From Lucifuga dentata (lineage: Eukaryota > Chordata > Actinopteri > Ophidiiformes > Bythitidae), in assembly GCA_014773175.1 (NCBI GenBank), contig VXCM01001371.1, positions 186,001-250,000 of the forward strand: a stretch of DNA of 64,000 nt, read 5' to 3'. How positions within the stretch are numbered: position 1 is the first letter of the stretch; every line of letters begins with the position of its first letter. Below, one piece after another: positions 46,401 through 58,708 of the stretch. The notes beneath the pieces were generated by a model. The model did no database searches and was not told the origin of the DNA. It worked only from the letters and a program-made list of their open reading frames with translations. The position numbers and the translations under genes are program-made.

Positions 46401-49400
46401 AGCGTGGGTTACATACAGCAGGAGAAGCCAGTGGGAAGTAGTCTTCTCATTATGGTCAAGTGACTAACCAATTCATTGTTTGTTGTGGAAGGGGGATATA
46501 AAACATCTATAGTGGACCACCCACCGCAGCCATTCACTGCCATTAAAGCTCAAGTGGCGGTTAGCAAGAGTTTTGATTTANCCCACCGCAGCCATTCACT
46601 GCCATTAAAGCTCAAGTGGCGGTTAGCAAGAGTTTTGATTTATTGGTCGAGTAAGCTTTGCGTGCGTGTGTTCTCTGTGTGACATTAACATGGCTGCCTT
46701 CTGTTTCGATGAGGTACGGGAAATGACGTTATCGAGGAGCCCAAGCACCACAAACACCACAACAGCCACAAAAACTACTCCCGACACAACGGTTACTACA
46801 GCGACCTGAAGAGCTCGCAGCTTCACAGCCGACGTAAGAGGAGCATCGGTAAGACTGAATGAATATTTAGCACAGCATGGTATAGTGCAGCTCGTAGATT
46901 GCATCATGATGACTAGCATGCGTGGTGCTATATACATCACAACTTGGCACAACACATTGCACCATCATAACCTAAAAATACCTTCTATCTTATCCCTTCT
47001 GACATACGAGTTCCCAGCAGATGAAACGGATTACTTTACAATAATTTCAAACAAAGCTAATAGTTAGTGGCTTTTATCCTGCTTTTTGCGGATTAAAGGA
47101 ACTGTAATGAAGACATCTGCCTAGTATTTATGGCAATCAAGGAATCATGAGAAGCGAGACTACCGTGCGGGGTTGATGAGGACATCTGACACGAAGCCTT
47201 TTGATTGGCCAAAGGCTTGAAGATCTAAGACACACGCGTCAGGAGAGAAATATATCCTTAAGCGTGGAAATTCCAGGCATTCAGGGGTTCAAGTTGCAGC
47301 TCGCCTGGGCTCTGAGTCAGATTGCTTCATAAAACGCCACGCGGTATGATATCTGATCGAGGCCTGGAGAATACCGTGTAGTGTGAGATGTGTGTGTTAA
47401 GACTAGCTGCATGTTCTTCACATCTCTCCAAGCACAGCAGTTAAACCAACGCAGGATATAGTAGCCGGTCATATTTCATGTATATGCACTGCATCATAAT
47501 TATACCATTTTGGCAGCTGTCCACAGAAGCCATCACATACTATATGTGATGCACATATCATCTTTACGACATAATGGTACTTTACTGTACACTCTCTGTC
47601 ACATCTTTAGGTTCGAGTGCCTGTCAGAGCACTAAATCTGAAATGAATGCTCACTGCCTACCTCTTTTCACTATGGCCAACAGGGTCAAAGGCCATTATT
47701 AGATTTCCTGCTGGCAGACATAAAGGTTTTCTGGCCTCGTCACGCTGCATTAGCCCCAGTAAGAGCTTTGAACTAAGGTGCAGTCTCTTTATGTCTCACT
47801 GAGTTGATCCCGAAGCTCCTTAACTGATATGAGATCAGCTTTTGGGATAGCTTCTTAACTGCCTTAAAGGAGGTTGGGTGTGATTTGAAGTAATATGAAC
47901 AGCTCCCATATCGACTGAGTCATCAAATAATGAGCAGCGAAGGAATGCTTGCAGCTGCCGAGAGTGAATAGGAGGGATCACAACAATATGTGTCACTGAA
48001 CGCTCATACAGACCAAATTCATTAATCAGACTCCTCCTTTCTCTTTCTGTCTCTCTCCAGCAGAGGAGGCGGTCCCGGCGGTGTGTAAGACGCGGACGGT
48101 GATCTACGAAATCCCCAGGAGCCAGGTGGATTCCACATCTGCCAACTTTCTGATATGGCCGCCCTGCGTGGAAGTGAAGCGCTGCACAGGTTGTTGCAAC
48201 ACCAGCAACATGCGCTGTCACCCTTCCCGCAAGCACCACCGCACCGTTAAGGTAACACACACGTGCACCTATAGATGCACACATACATATTAATGCATGC
48301 AAATTTGCTGATTTGTACACAAACATGTACAGTACATAGTCACGCTGAGTCAGAAATGTCATGGAATGACAGACGCAATATCATATTCACCTATTTACTC
48401 CACAAAAACTAATTCAGTACTCTGCAAATGCATACACTCCTTATTGTTGCAAGTACACACCCCTCACACACATGAATGCACACAGATTTCCACCATTTTT
48501 CCTCTCAGCAGGTAAGTGAATCACATGAGACACAGGGTTGGGCCACCCTGTCTTCCTCCATGCTCCTTTCCTACTTTACTCCCTGTTCTCTCCACAGTTC
48601 CCTTTCACCTCAATCTCCCCCTCTGCTCCGAGCCTTGGGCGCTACCCAAATAGCTCTTGTAACCCCACCTCTCAAAATCAGACCCCTCTTCCATCTCATC
48701 TCCATCTTGTCATCCCCTCCCTGTGTTACAGCCGCTCACCCCCCTCCCCCCCTCTCCATCAGTATGTCCTCTGTCTGGCCAGAAGCCAAGGTGGTTGTGA
48801 CAAGGCAGCGGGAGAGAGGAAGAGAAGGAGTGAGAGAACGGACAGAGGGAGGGTTGTTGGCACCAACAGGCAGGACATCTGTTAAAGGGTTGACTCAGGA
48901 GGGATGTTCCAGCCAGATAGAGGGAGAGTTTACAGAGAAGTCCTATATCTTGAGAATGTCTGAGTGTCTCCGGCCGCTACGCTGCCATTTCTCCACTTTG
49001 TTTGCTTGGCCCTTTGTCGTCTCTGGCAGCAGGGGGGCCTGTAGGAGAGGAGGTGACAAAGACAAAATAAGAAAGACAAAGAGAGGGTTTCGCTGTTCTC
49101 AGAAGCTCTTTGGCATCAGTAACTTGAAAACACGTCCTTCTGTTCAGGATCAGAGGAGACACGGTGGCTGCAACTGAGTCGTATTTCTGCTGTATTTACA
49201 CTTCAGTCTGTTAGCTGGTGTACTTCTCTGGTCGGAGGTATGGGAGTTATGTGCCCTGTTCTGTAAGAGACAACCAGAGAATAAACAGGAGAGCCTGGAA
49301 CACTGCATGTGTGTTTTTGTGTCTTGCTCCGATGTCTCTTGAATCATATTGATCTTGCCTGGCTGGCTGTGGGTACTGAGACATTGCTTTTCTGCCTCAA

Positions 49401-51393
49401 ACCTCTCCTGTTCTTCATGCCTGGCAAGGGATGTTGAGCTCTAAAGATGCTGCGTTGATAGAGCAGGGTAATAAAGGTAAATACCGGCCCCCTGCCCCTA
49501 CTGCCTCCTGCCCCTTGGCATGCTGGCACAGGTCAGGGAGATTTCAATATGGATAGGCAGATATTTCCAGGACTCCAAAATGAACTCGTCTTTGGCTGCA
49601 GGGTAGAAAAAGTAACACTGCACTGACAAGACATTCATTGTAGGGCACAAGGGATTGCAGAGTTTATGGTCAGAAATGCTGACTCATAATGCGGTAAGAG
49701 AGTCAAACACACCCTCCGATATACAACCCTGTGTGTCTGTGTGTCTGTCTGCAAGCTCATCTGTCTCTCTGTCTGCGAGTCATCCTCAATAGAAGCTCTG
49801 TTTGTGGGCGAGCGCGCTGTGATGAGGACGGATGGCGAGACGTAGGAAGGAGGTGGATGGCAGGCCAGCCTCTAAGGGTTGATTCAGCTACTTTCGGAAT
49901 GTCGTGCGACGATGTCCGGGTCCTCCTCATGGCACTGTTAAACCCCGAGGACAAAATTGGCTCACACACACACACTGCAGAGGAGCCTCCAGGTGTGGTG
50001 CACTTGGTTTCATGGGGCCGTTTTTTTCCATGTGGTTCCACCCGCGGGTAGGGGGGCTGAGAGGCAATGTATCCCTGGAAAGGTCATCCGCCAGGGCTCG
50101 CTCCGGTCAGGAGACATTCACCGCATTGTGTATGAGAAACATTGTTTCATGCCAAGATTTTTTCTAGCCATCCTCGAAGCAGTTAGTCTGAATAGGGGTT
50201 CAGTTTGTGCTCCTCTCTCCATTTATTAGAAAGCTAAAAATGTTGCTCCGACTTGTTTTCCTTCTCCCAGCCAAGGATGGGAAAAGAACACATTCGTTGT
50301 GTTTCTTTCCATCTCATGCCTCTATGCATTTGTCCAAATGCACCTTTATTTATTTATTCCCCTCCTCTCTTTCTCTGCCTCTTTCAGTCTTCTTTTTTCA
50401 TGCTATGGATGCCAAAAAACAAAAAAAAAAAATGAACAGGTCTGTGCAGGCCCTGTGCTGCATAAGTCTGGCCTGTTCAGTGGCGGGGTAATAAAAAAGA
50501 CAACTTTAAATAGCACAAGCCTGAGAGAGGAGAAGGAGCAGATCTTAAGTCACTCTCTTTCTCCCTCTTTCTTTCTCTTGGGCTCTCTTTCCCCCTTCTC
50601 TCTCATTCTCACTTGAATCTCTCTTGGTTAAAAGAGGGCAATAAAAGCAAACAGGAGCAATGTAAAAATAAGCATACAGCCAACCATTTAGAAACTGATC
50701 AATATTCATTCAAACATACTGTAGGGAGAGACAGAAATGAAAAAAGGACGGATTGGCAATGAAAATTCTTAATGAGCAAATCTGTATTCAGACTCGTATC
50801 ATCCCAGCATTCCTATAACTCCCCGTTCACCCTGTCCCTCCTACACCCCCCACTCCACTGCCTTTTGCACTTTCAGTGACTCCATAGTCTCTCCTCCTAT
50901 CTAAGCCTTTTGGCTGTCTCCTGTCTTTTCCATGGAAGTGATTCCTTCATATTTCTCATCTGAACTCTTACTACTTTTGGTGATTTATCAGAGAAGGCTG
51001 GCAGAATGTTTTAGTCGCGGTCAGTGTGTCGTAGTGTTGTTGGAGTTGTGTAATCTAGAGCTGGCATTAAACAAAATTCTCCTCAATCAGCATTGCTATA
51101 CCATATCACTGATATTTTGATGGAATGAGACAAACTCTCTTAAAAAGACTCTCCTTCTTCCTTTGTCCCTTTGCCTCCTCGCCTCTTTTTCTCTCATACC
51201 TTTTCTGCCTCCCTCTCCTCATCTCTCTCTCCTTTTGCTGCCACTCTTCCTCTTCTCGCCCGTCTGTGTGTTGAAGGCTACAGCCGTGTCCCATGTTCTG
51301 ATGGTTTTCTCAGTCTCTTTGGCTCTGAGCTTTGCTACATGAAGTCGCTCATAAAACAACAAGTGCCTTTAGACAGGCAGCCTTAGGGAGATC

Positions 51394-51441
<48 letters not shown>

Positions 51442-53011
51442 GACCAAGTAAATGAATTAGTGATTGTAATCTATTTGTGCACTTTTACATTCTTTTGCTT
51501 CAGGAAGCCTTTGTGATTTTCTTCAATGTGTGTGTGTGTGTGCATAAATTGCCTCCCTGTTTGTTCTTCCAATGGGGCAAAGTAAACAGGCCACGACACA
51601 GGCAAAGAATGGAGTTGTCATTAACTATTTATTCTGCAGTATATTTAGCCAGTTAGCTTATTATATTCCTCTTCCTCATACAAAGACCTGTAAAACAGAG
51701 AGAAACAGCTAGGAAAAAGACAAGATTTTATATGTGACGTTAACATAAAGGAAATTGGTATAATGTCTATAAAATTCATTATACCTGTTTTTTTTTAAGT
51801 CTATCTAGACTATAAAACCCCAAATCGCAAGGCTTTTAAGTGCCAAGGCTTGTAAAAATAGAAGGAAAATGATAAAACAACCCTCATAAATGTGCTTATT
51901 GCCTTTATAAAGTGGATTAAAATAATCAGCAGCATAATGTGTTGACAAAGTTCGCATTCTCTCATTTGGTTTGGTTTAGTAGCTGGAAACTTTTGATAGC
52001 CCTTGAAGCATACGCACAAGTATTTTGCAGAGGCTGAAGAGGGTTGATAGTGCACATCTGTGTAAACGTTGGAAGGAGTTTGTGTGTGTGTGTACGTGTG
52101 TGTGCATGTGAGGGAGCATTCTATGCTACGCTACGAACACTCCTCCACCGCAGTGCAGGGACAAGGCCATTAGTGTGAAGCAGCAGCGAGAGGAAGACAG
52201 GCCGCAGAGTAATGAAGTGTTGATGGCTGCCGGATCAAAGCGGAGGCTGACAGAGGCCAGGCGGATGTAGCCGCAGTGCTGAGTGTGGCGGTCCACACAT
52301 CTCCTGGCCCTGGCCCCAACCCCAACACACACACACACACACACACGCACGTACTGACAGTTACCTCAGTGACAGAGGGTCAGATCCGGGTGTTGGGGAA
52401 GCAGTAGCTGCAGCCCTGCGGTTTTGTGGGACCCTGACTTACGGGGTGTTTCATAAATAAAGGACAGTGTGACGGCGATACAGTGAGCATGATTTATGGC
52501 CGTCTGAGGGGTCCTGTGGATTACATGGGGTNGGGGGCATATGGGAATGAGGGGCCTCCTTTTTTGAAGTCCCATGCAGCTGTGAATTATTTTCCCTTTG
52601 ATTCACTCAGTGCTCTTCTGCTAGATGAAGAGGGGTGAGGGAGTTTGTTCGTGTATGTGTGTATGTATGTGTGTGTGTTGGTGTGCGGCGGGGGTNGGGT
52701 GAGGGAGTTTGTTCGTGTATGTGTGTATGTATGTGTGTGTGTTGGTGTGCGGCGGGGGTTGCGGCGAGGGTCAGAGACCATGGGAGCGTCTCAGCCAAGC
52801 CAGAAGTCGGAGAGTTTGGCTACCGCTGCAGCGGCTGGAATGCATCAGCTCGAGCAGGAAAAGCAGCAGCCGTGCTTTAATGATATTTTACTTCATTTCT
52901 CTATTTTCCTTCACTCCTCCTCTCCTGTCCTCCCTTTCTCTCTCTCTCTTCCCCTCTGACTTCATCCTCCCTTCATCTTGGAGTCTGATTGTCTGTTGTG
53001 TGAAATAGTAG

Positions 53012-53055
<44 letters not shown>

Positions 53056-53387
53056 CCCCTTCTCTAGCTCTCCTGTTCCTCTTCTTGTGCCAGCAGCATT
53101 GGCATAGAGATGTCGTCATCTCACCTTTCCACGCTCTAATTTTACCCCTTTGGGTGTGTCTCATTCATTCTGTATCTTTTCTTGTCTTTGCTTTTTTTTT
53201 TTTTTCTTTTGTTGTTTCAATCTAATTTACTTTTTTCCTCTTTTAAATGCTCTCTGTCTTTTCTCATCTGCCTCCCTGTGTGTCGTGTCTTTCTCTCACG
53301 TGAAAAAGAGTTCCCATACAACTTTTATCAGACCCAGCTCCATAATGAAAACCCTTTCTCAGGAGGTGAGACGATGAATCTTTGTCT

Positions 53388-53428
<41 letters not shown>

Positions 53429-53648
53429 CTCTTCTTCTGGGAAGGAGGGAAGAAATAAATGAAAAGATTACATCTTTTGATTCTTTCTTTGATATCTGAT
53501 ATTGCCTGATGGTTCTTTTGGTCTCTGAGGGGAAGGAAAGTACAACATACACTGTGGTCAGGGGCAGACACACACTTACATCTGGAGATATGTGAGTGTG
53601 TGTATGTGTCTGTGTGAGGGAGTGTGACTGGGACTGTGTGTGTGTGCA

Positions 53649-53688
<40 letters not shown>

Positions 53689-53820
53689 GAGGTGGGTGCC
53701 GTGAAGTGCCTTTTTGGCATTGCAGGCTGTGACGTGATAAATTCTCTCCTTGCTTCCTCTCTTCTCCCCATACCGCTTGCGATAACCTCCACCACCAATC
53801 ACCCTGGTCTGTGGTGTGTG

Positions 53821-53865
<45 letters not shown>

Positions 53866-54863
53866 GGGGTGGAACTGAGGGCAGCGGGTTGTCATCAGTG
53901 ATATTCATAGTCTGTCTCCTCTCGGCCCTCTGTGGTTCGCCGTCGCTCACTTCGTCTTTCCCTCTGCAGATCATTGTGCAATTCTTCTGGGTGTCATTTC
54001 TTCTTTCTTTCATTTCAGAAGACACCTCCTCCGCCCTCATTCTCCCAAGAACAACCCCCACCTCCCATCCACTCGCTTATGGTTGTAGCATCTCAATGAG
54101 TGCCTCTTTTTTCCATTGGATGGGGCCCACTCTGTGTCTCCCTCCCCTAATTCCCCTCCTGACAGATGAATTGCCACCCCACCCTGCCTTCTTCCACCCA
54201 TCCATTCTTCAAACACGCACATGCATTCTTATTTATTTTTGCACGATTCTGCTGCTGTTCCAGCTCACAATAGCCTGTGGTGCACATCCACATCCTCGTC
54301 GTGTTTTCCTTGGAAAGCGGGGGCAAAACTTTCCCCTCCGCATACTCTCATCAGTGCTTTATGCTTAGAGAATTCCCAATCAACCTGACCGGAACAATCA
54401 GCTTCAGAAAGGGAGCCATACAGCCTCTGAGGAAGGTGGAGGACAAACTTAGGGGTGCACTTCCCAGAACCCCCTGCTCCATCCTAACCTTCTGGATCAG
54501 ATATCATTCCACGGTCACTTGAAGGACTCTTTCTCAGGGCCCGGCTTTCTAGGGAGTTTGATTTATACAGAGAGAGTATGGGGCCCCTTGTCATAGCATG
54601 GGGGTCTCTTTCTGATGTATGTTTATGTGGGCAGTCATTGACTCTGCACTGGATAGGAAGCCGGTGTTCCTTTTTCAAGGAAGAAGTGGTTAAAAATGGA
54701 GGAAGACTAAGTTAAATATGAATGTAAATATTTGCTGGGCATGTGGTGTGTGGTGTCACGTAAGGACTTCAGTGGGAAAAGAGAGTGACTCTTTAGTGAA
54801 GGCCACCATAGTCCACCGTTCCTGCCTGCAGAGCAACAACACTTTCCCCATAAGTAAGACAAG

Positions 54864-54899
<36 letters not shown>

Positions 54900-55096
54900 A
54901 AAACAGAAACTGTTTGAAATGTTTATATACACATTCAGAAACAACATATGTACATGCATGCGTGTGTGTGTGTGTCTTCTCCAATGTGTTTTTAACCCTG
55001 CTGTGTAAGGGGCAAGGTGACAAACCCACCGCTGGGGCTCACATCGAGGGGTTCATTGCTTTATCCCTCTGTCAATAGCTGTTTGTTTGACTGAAG

Positions 55097-55158
<62 letters not shown>

Positions 55159-58100
55159 TGTGTGAATTAGTCATTAGGATCAGCTTCAGTAGTAAGAGTC
55201 AAGCATGGTTAACTTTCAAGGCTTACCATTGGTTAAACTCTAAAACCCGCAGCTTAGACATTCCCGTAACCAGCAGCAGCGGAGCCGTCTAAAGAGACAG
55301 CTGCATCCCTCATCTCTCATCTCTCTCTCTCTCTGTCTCTCTCTCTCAGTGAGAGAATTTGATTACATATTAGCAGCGGCTTTCTGGAAAAACCCATGCC
55401 TCCCAGTGGTCCATCACGTCATTATATGAGGCTGTCTGCACTTTGGGTAGATAACAGCAAGCTTAATAACATGTCCATCTCTCTCTCTCTCACTCTCTCT
55501 CTCTCTCTCCGTCTTGTCAGTGTCAGTTTAATGAATTATCTTACTAGGTCAACCATAAAATAAATGTTAATAGGTAACATATGAATACAGTCTAATGCTA
55601 GTCAGGATCACGGTCAATCCTCCCTCCCACTTCTTGAAATAAGCCCATCTGTGAACACACATATAGACACACACACACACACACACACATGCTCCCATTC
55701 CTTAATAAGAGTGATGGTTCCAAGAATGTACACAAATCCAACACCTCTTCCACCCTTCCTCTCTCTCTCTTTCAGTTCCAGTTCTTTGCTCTCTCTGTCA
55801 GAACCCGATAACAGCAAACACACCATCTCTAACCCAGACACCATTGTCATCTGTTTGCTCACTGCATACCTCCACTGCTTGCTTACCCTATTTTCACTCT
55901 CTTCTTTCTCTTTCTCCTTCTCCTCTCTCTATGGAGTAAAACGGTTGCAAAGGTTTGGCTGGTCAAAATGCTGGTCCGACTTCTTTCTCCCTCAGTTTTT
56001 GTCTGCCCCATCCAGCCATTGTCGCAGGACCAACATGAGGTGGCCGTCACTGTGTGAATGTGAACATTATTAAAAATGTTGCATTAGCAGACAGTGATTG
56101 GTACATTCATTTGTCTGTGGGACTAATTCACCACCTAGAGCCACACTTGGCTGTCGGCCATCACAGGATGGGGGGGGGAAAGCCTCTCATCTATTCTATG
56201 CGTGTGCATGCTGTTCATAACACCAGAGAGTGCTGGGAGATTGTTGGCCAATATCCTCTCTTGTGCAGTGACCAGGATCATAGGTGAATCATGGGATATT
56301 GTTTCCATGTGGCCCCCAGGCCCTCAGTGGTTGATGAAGAGGTTACCTGCCCTTGGCACTCAGATCAGAGAAAAGCATGCCGCCACCTCCCCTGAGTTAC
56401 ACAACGAGATCAGCATAACCTCCACAGAACCTCCTCTGGTCAGCTTTCATCTAAGCTTTAATCAACAAAAATCTATTCAGCCCTCTGAGGAGTGGTCCGT
56501 TTCGTTATTAGATGTTGGGTGGTAAGTGGAGGTCAGTGCTGAGATGGTGTTTGCTGGCCTGAAAGATACTGTAGAAGTTCCTGTTCCTTTTGTGTTTGTT
56601 AGATTGGAAAGGCTACCTGGTGGGGTGAAAGAATACACTGGACTCAGAGTTTTGCACGCTCCCATTAAGCAACTCTTTCCCCAATGCATGAAGAAATTTG
56701 AATGCGGCTTTAAACAGGCATACATGTTAGGGCATGGCAAAAGAGTTAAGGTGTGTGACTGTCTGGATGTGTATGCTCCAGGCCTGAAGGGGGATCTCCC
56801 AGCCTCTCTTCTCCTGCCAGGGTAAACCTTCCCTGGGCCTTAAGGGCGTTCACCACTCCCATCTCCCCTCCATCTCCCCTCTCCTATTGTTGAAGCTTGC
56901 TTGCTTGGATAAGGTCATACACTCCATTCACTCTTTAAATACCTGATCAACAATGCATAGAGCACACAGCAAGCGGAACCCAATGCATCAGCCTCGATGG
57001 AATGCTGCCGTCACACTTAAAACGCAGCGAGGCAAAGTGATGGCTGCTGGCGCTGGCGTTTTTATGAATCGGTTTATAAAAGAGTCATCAGTCACAGCGC
57101 TACGCCTCTTGATGTTAGCGGACAGGGAAAGAGTGTGTACATTCACCGATAACACATGGCAAAGAGTAATGACGGCAGTTTACTCTGTAACTCACCTTTT
57201 CTCTCCCTCTTTCAGGTGGCCAAGGTGGAGTACGTGAGGAGGAGACCCAAACTGAAAGAGGTCCTTGTGCGGTTAGAAGACCACCTGGAGTGTGTGTGCA
57301 CGTCACAGCATTACATGGTGGAGCATTCAGATGCAGAAACAGGTAAATGTGGCCCTCAGCCTTATTCCACACCACTGTAACATCATGTCATTGTTGCAGC
57401 GTTGCAGAAATGTCACTCTGAAGCTGTGTTTGATAGCTAAGCGCCACCCTCATCCCCATGTCATCATGCATTGTCTTCTACTGCTTTCATCATGTCTGCC
57501 TGATGGTTTTCTCTATGTCTGGCTCTTTGGCTTGGCACTGGATGACCTTTTACCCTGCGGCTATTGCAAAATTGTAATGCGTTAATTTGTGTGTTTGGTC
57601 CCTCTGTGTGTGTGTAAGTGTATGCGTGTCTGTGTGTTAAGGGAGGGTGTCCAAAGGCTGCTTGGCATGACAGAGGTAAAGTTGCTAGCGCCTTGATCTG
57701 AAGCCTTTCTCTCACTGGGAGCAGATAAGGGCTGATAAGGCATCTGAAGTATTTATAGCATCATATCTTTGCTCTCTCTGCTTCTGTCTAATGGCTGTTG
57801 TACCTCTTTCTGTATCATAAACCCTACTTCTTGCTTTTAACCCTCCTTCCTGTCCACCCTCCCCAACTTTGTGTTTTCAGGCCACCGTAGGGCTAAAGGT
57901 AAAAAAAGGAAACCTAAAAAACTAAGGCCCAGCAAGGATTTATTGGCAACATAATAAAGTTGCACTCATTACCCAAAGTCCGCTGGAGAGCTGTGAAGGG
58001 AACAGGTAGGACTTTAGCAACATGGCGTCTTCTCCCCGCCTAATCACATTCTGGCACTGCACTGGCCCAGTCAGGGCTGATTGGGGGCCTGCCAATCACC

Positions 58101-58646
58101 ATCACCAATCACACCACAGCCAATCAGTGTGAGAAGAGGGAGGGCTGAAGTGTTCCCCACCGCTGCATGTTGATTTTGTGGCCTGCCGAGCATGCAGAAT
58201 GTGCAGAATGCATAAATCTATATTTTTATCACAATGTTGTTTGTGTGTGTGTGTGTGTTTTTGTTTACTAGGTTTTAGGCTCAGTCTAGGCTCTAGGTTC
58301 TAGGCTCAATGTAACAGCACACCCCACTGAATGTTTTGTTACACTGCAAAAAGCACACTCCTCTCTCCTTTTTTTTTTTTTGTTTTCACACTTCTTCACC
58401 TCATCACCCATCATCTCTGTACAATTTTTTGGCTTCTGTCCATCTGTGTTTTGAGATACAAGGGTGTTAATGTTGTATTTTGTACCACATAAGCTTCTTT
58501 GCCCAGCTCACCATCTTACACTTTGGGCTGACACACACACACACACAAACATTTTGACTAGACACATAATGATGCCTAATCTGATCATGTCTATGGAATC
58601 AGGACAAACATGATTCAGAACACAGTGGGGCTTGTGTGTGTGTGTN

Positions 58647-58708
<62 letters not shown>

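Larger units (their letters stand above)
41789..46713 (+). other. pdgfa: pdgfa intron 2
   Basis: Intron of 4925 bp. It contains a 22-bp perfect hairpin (43274-43322) and two single-N duplications (44985, 46581). Open frames here are unconvincing. Confidence 0.75.

Noticed and set aside
48476..49177. 233-codon open frame, the longest N-free one in the window
   Set aside because: It lies wholly inside pdgfa intron 4, is low-complexity (Ser/Pro-rich then Arg/Glu-rich from GA repeats), and has no recognisable domain or splice context.
53328..54368. Several open frames of 100-185 codons on both strands
   Set aside because: They are strings of Val-Cys, Thr-His, Ser-Leu or Arg-Glu from GT, CA, CT and GA microsatellites.
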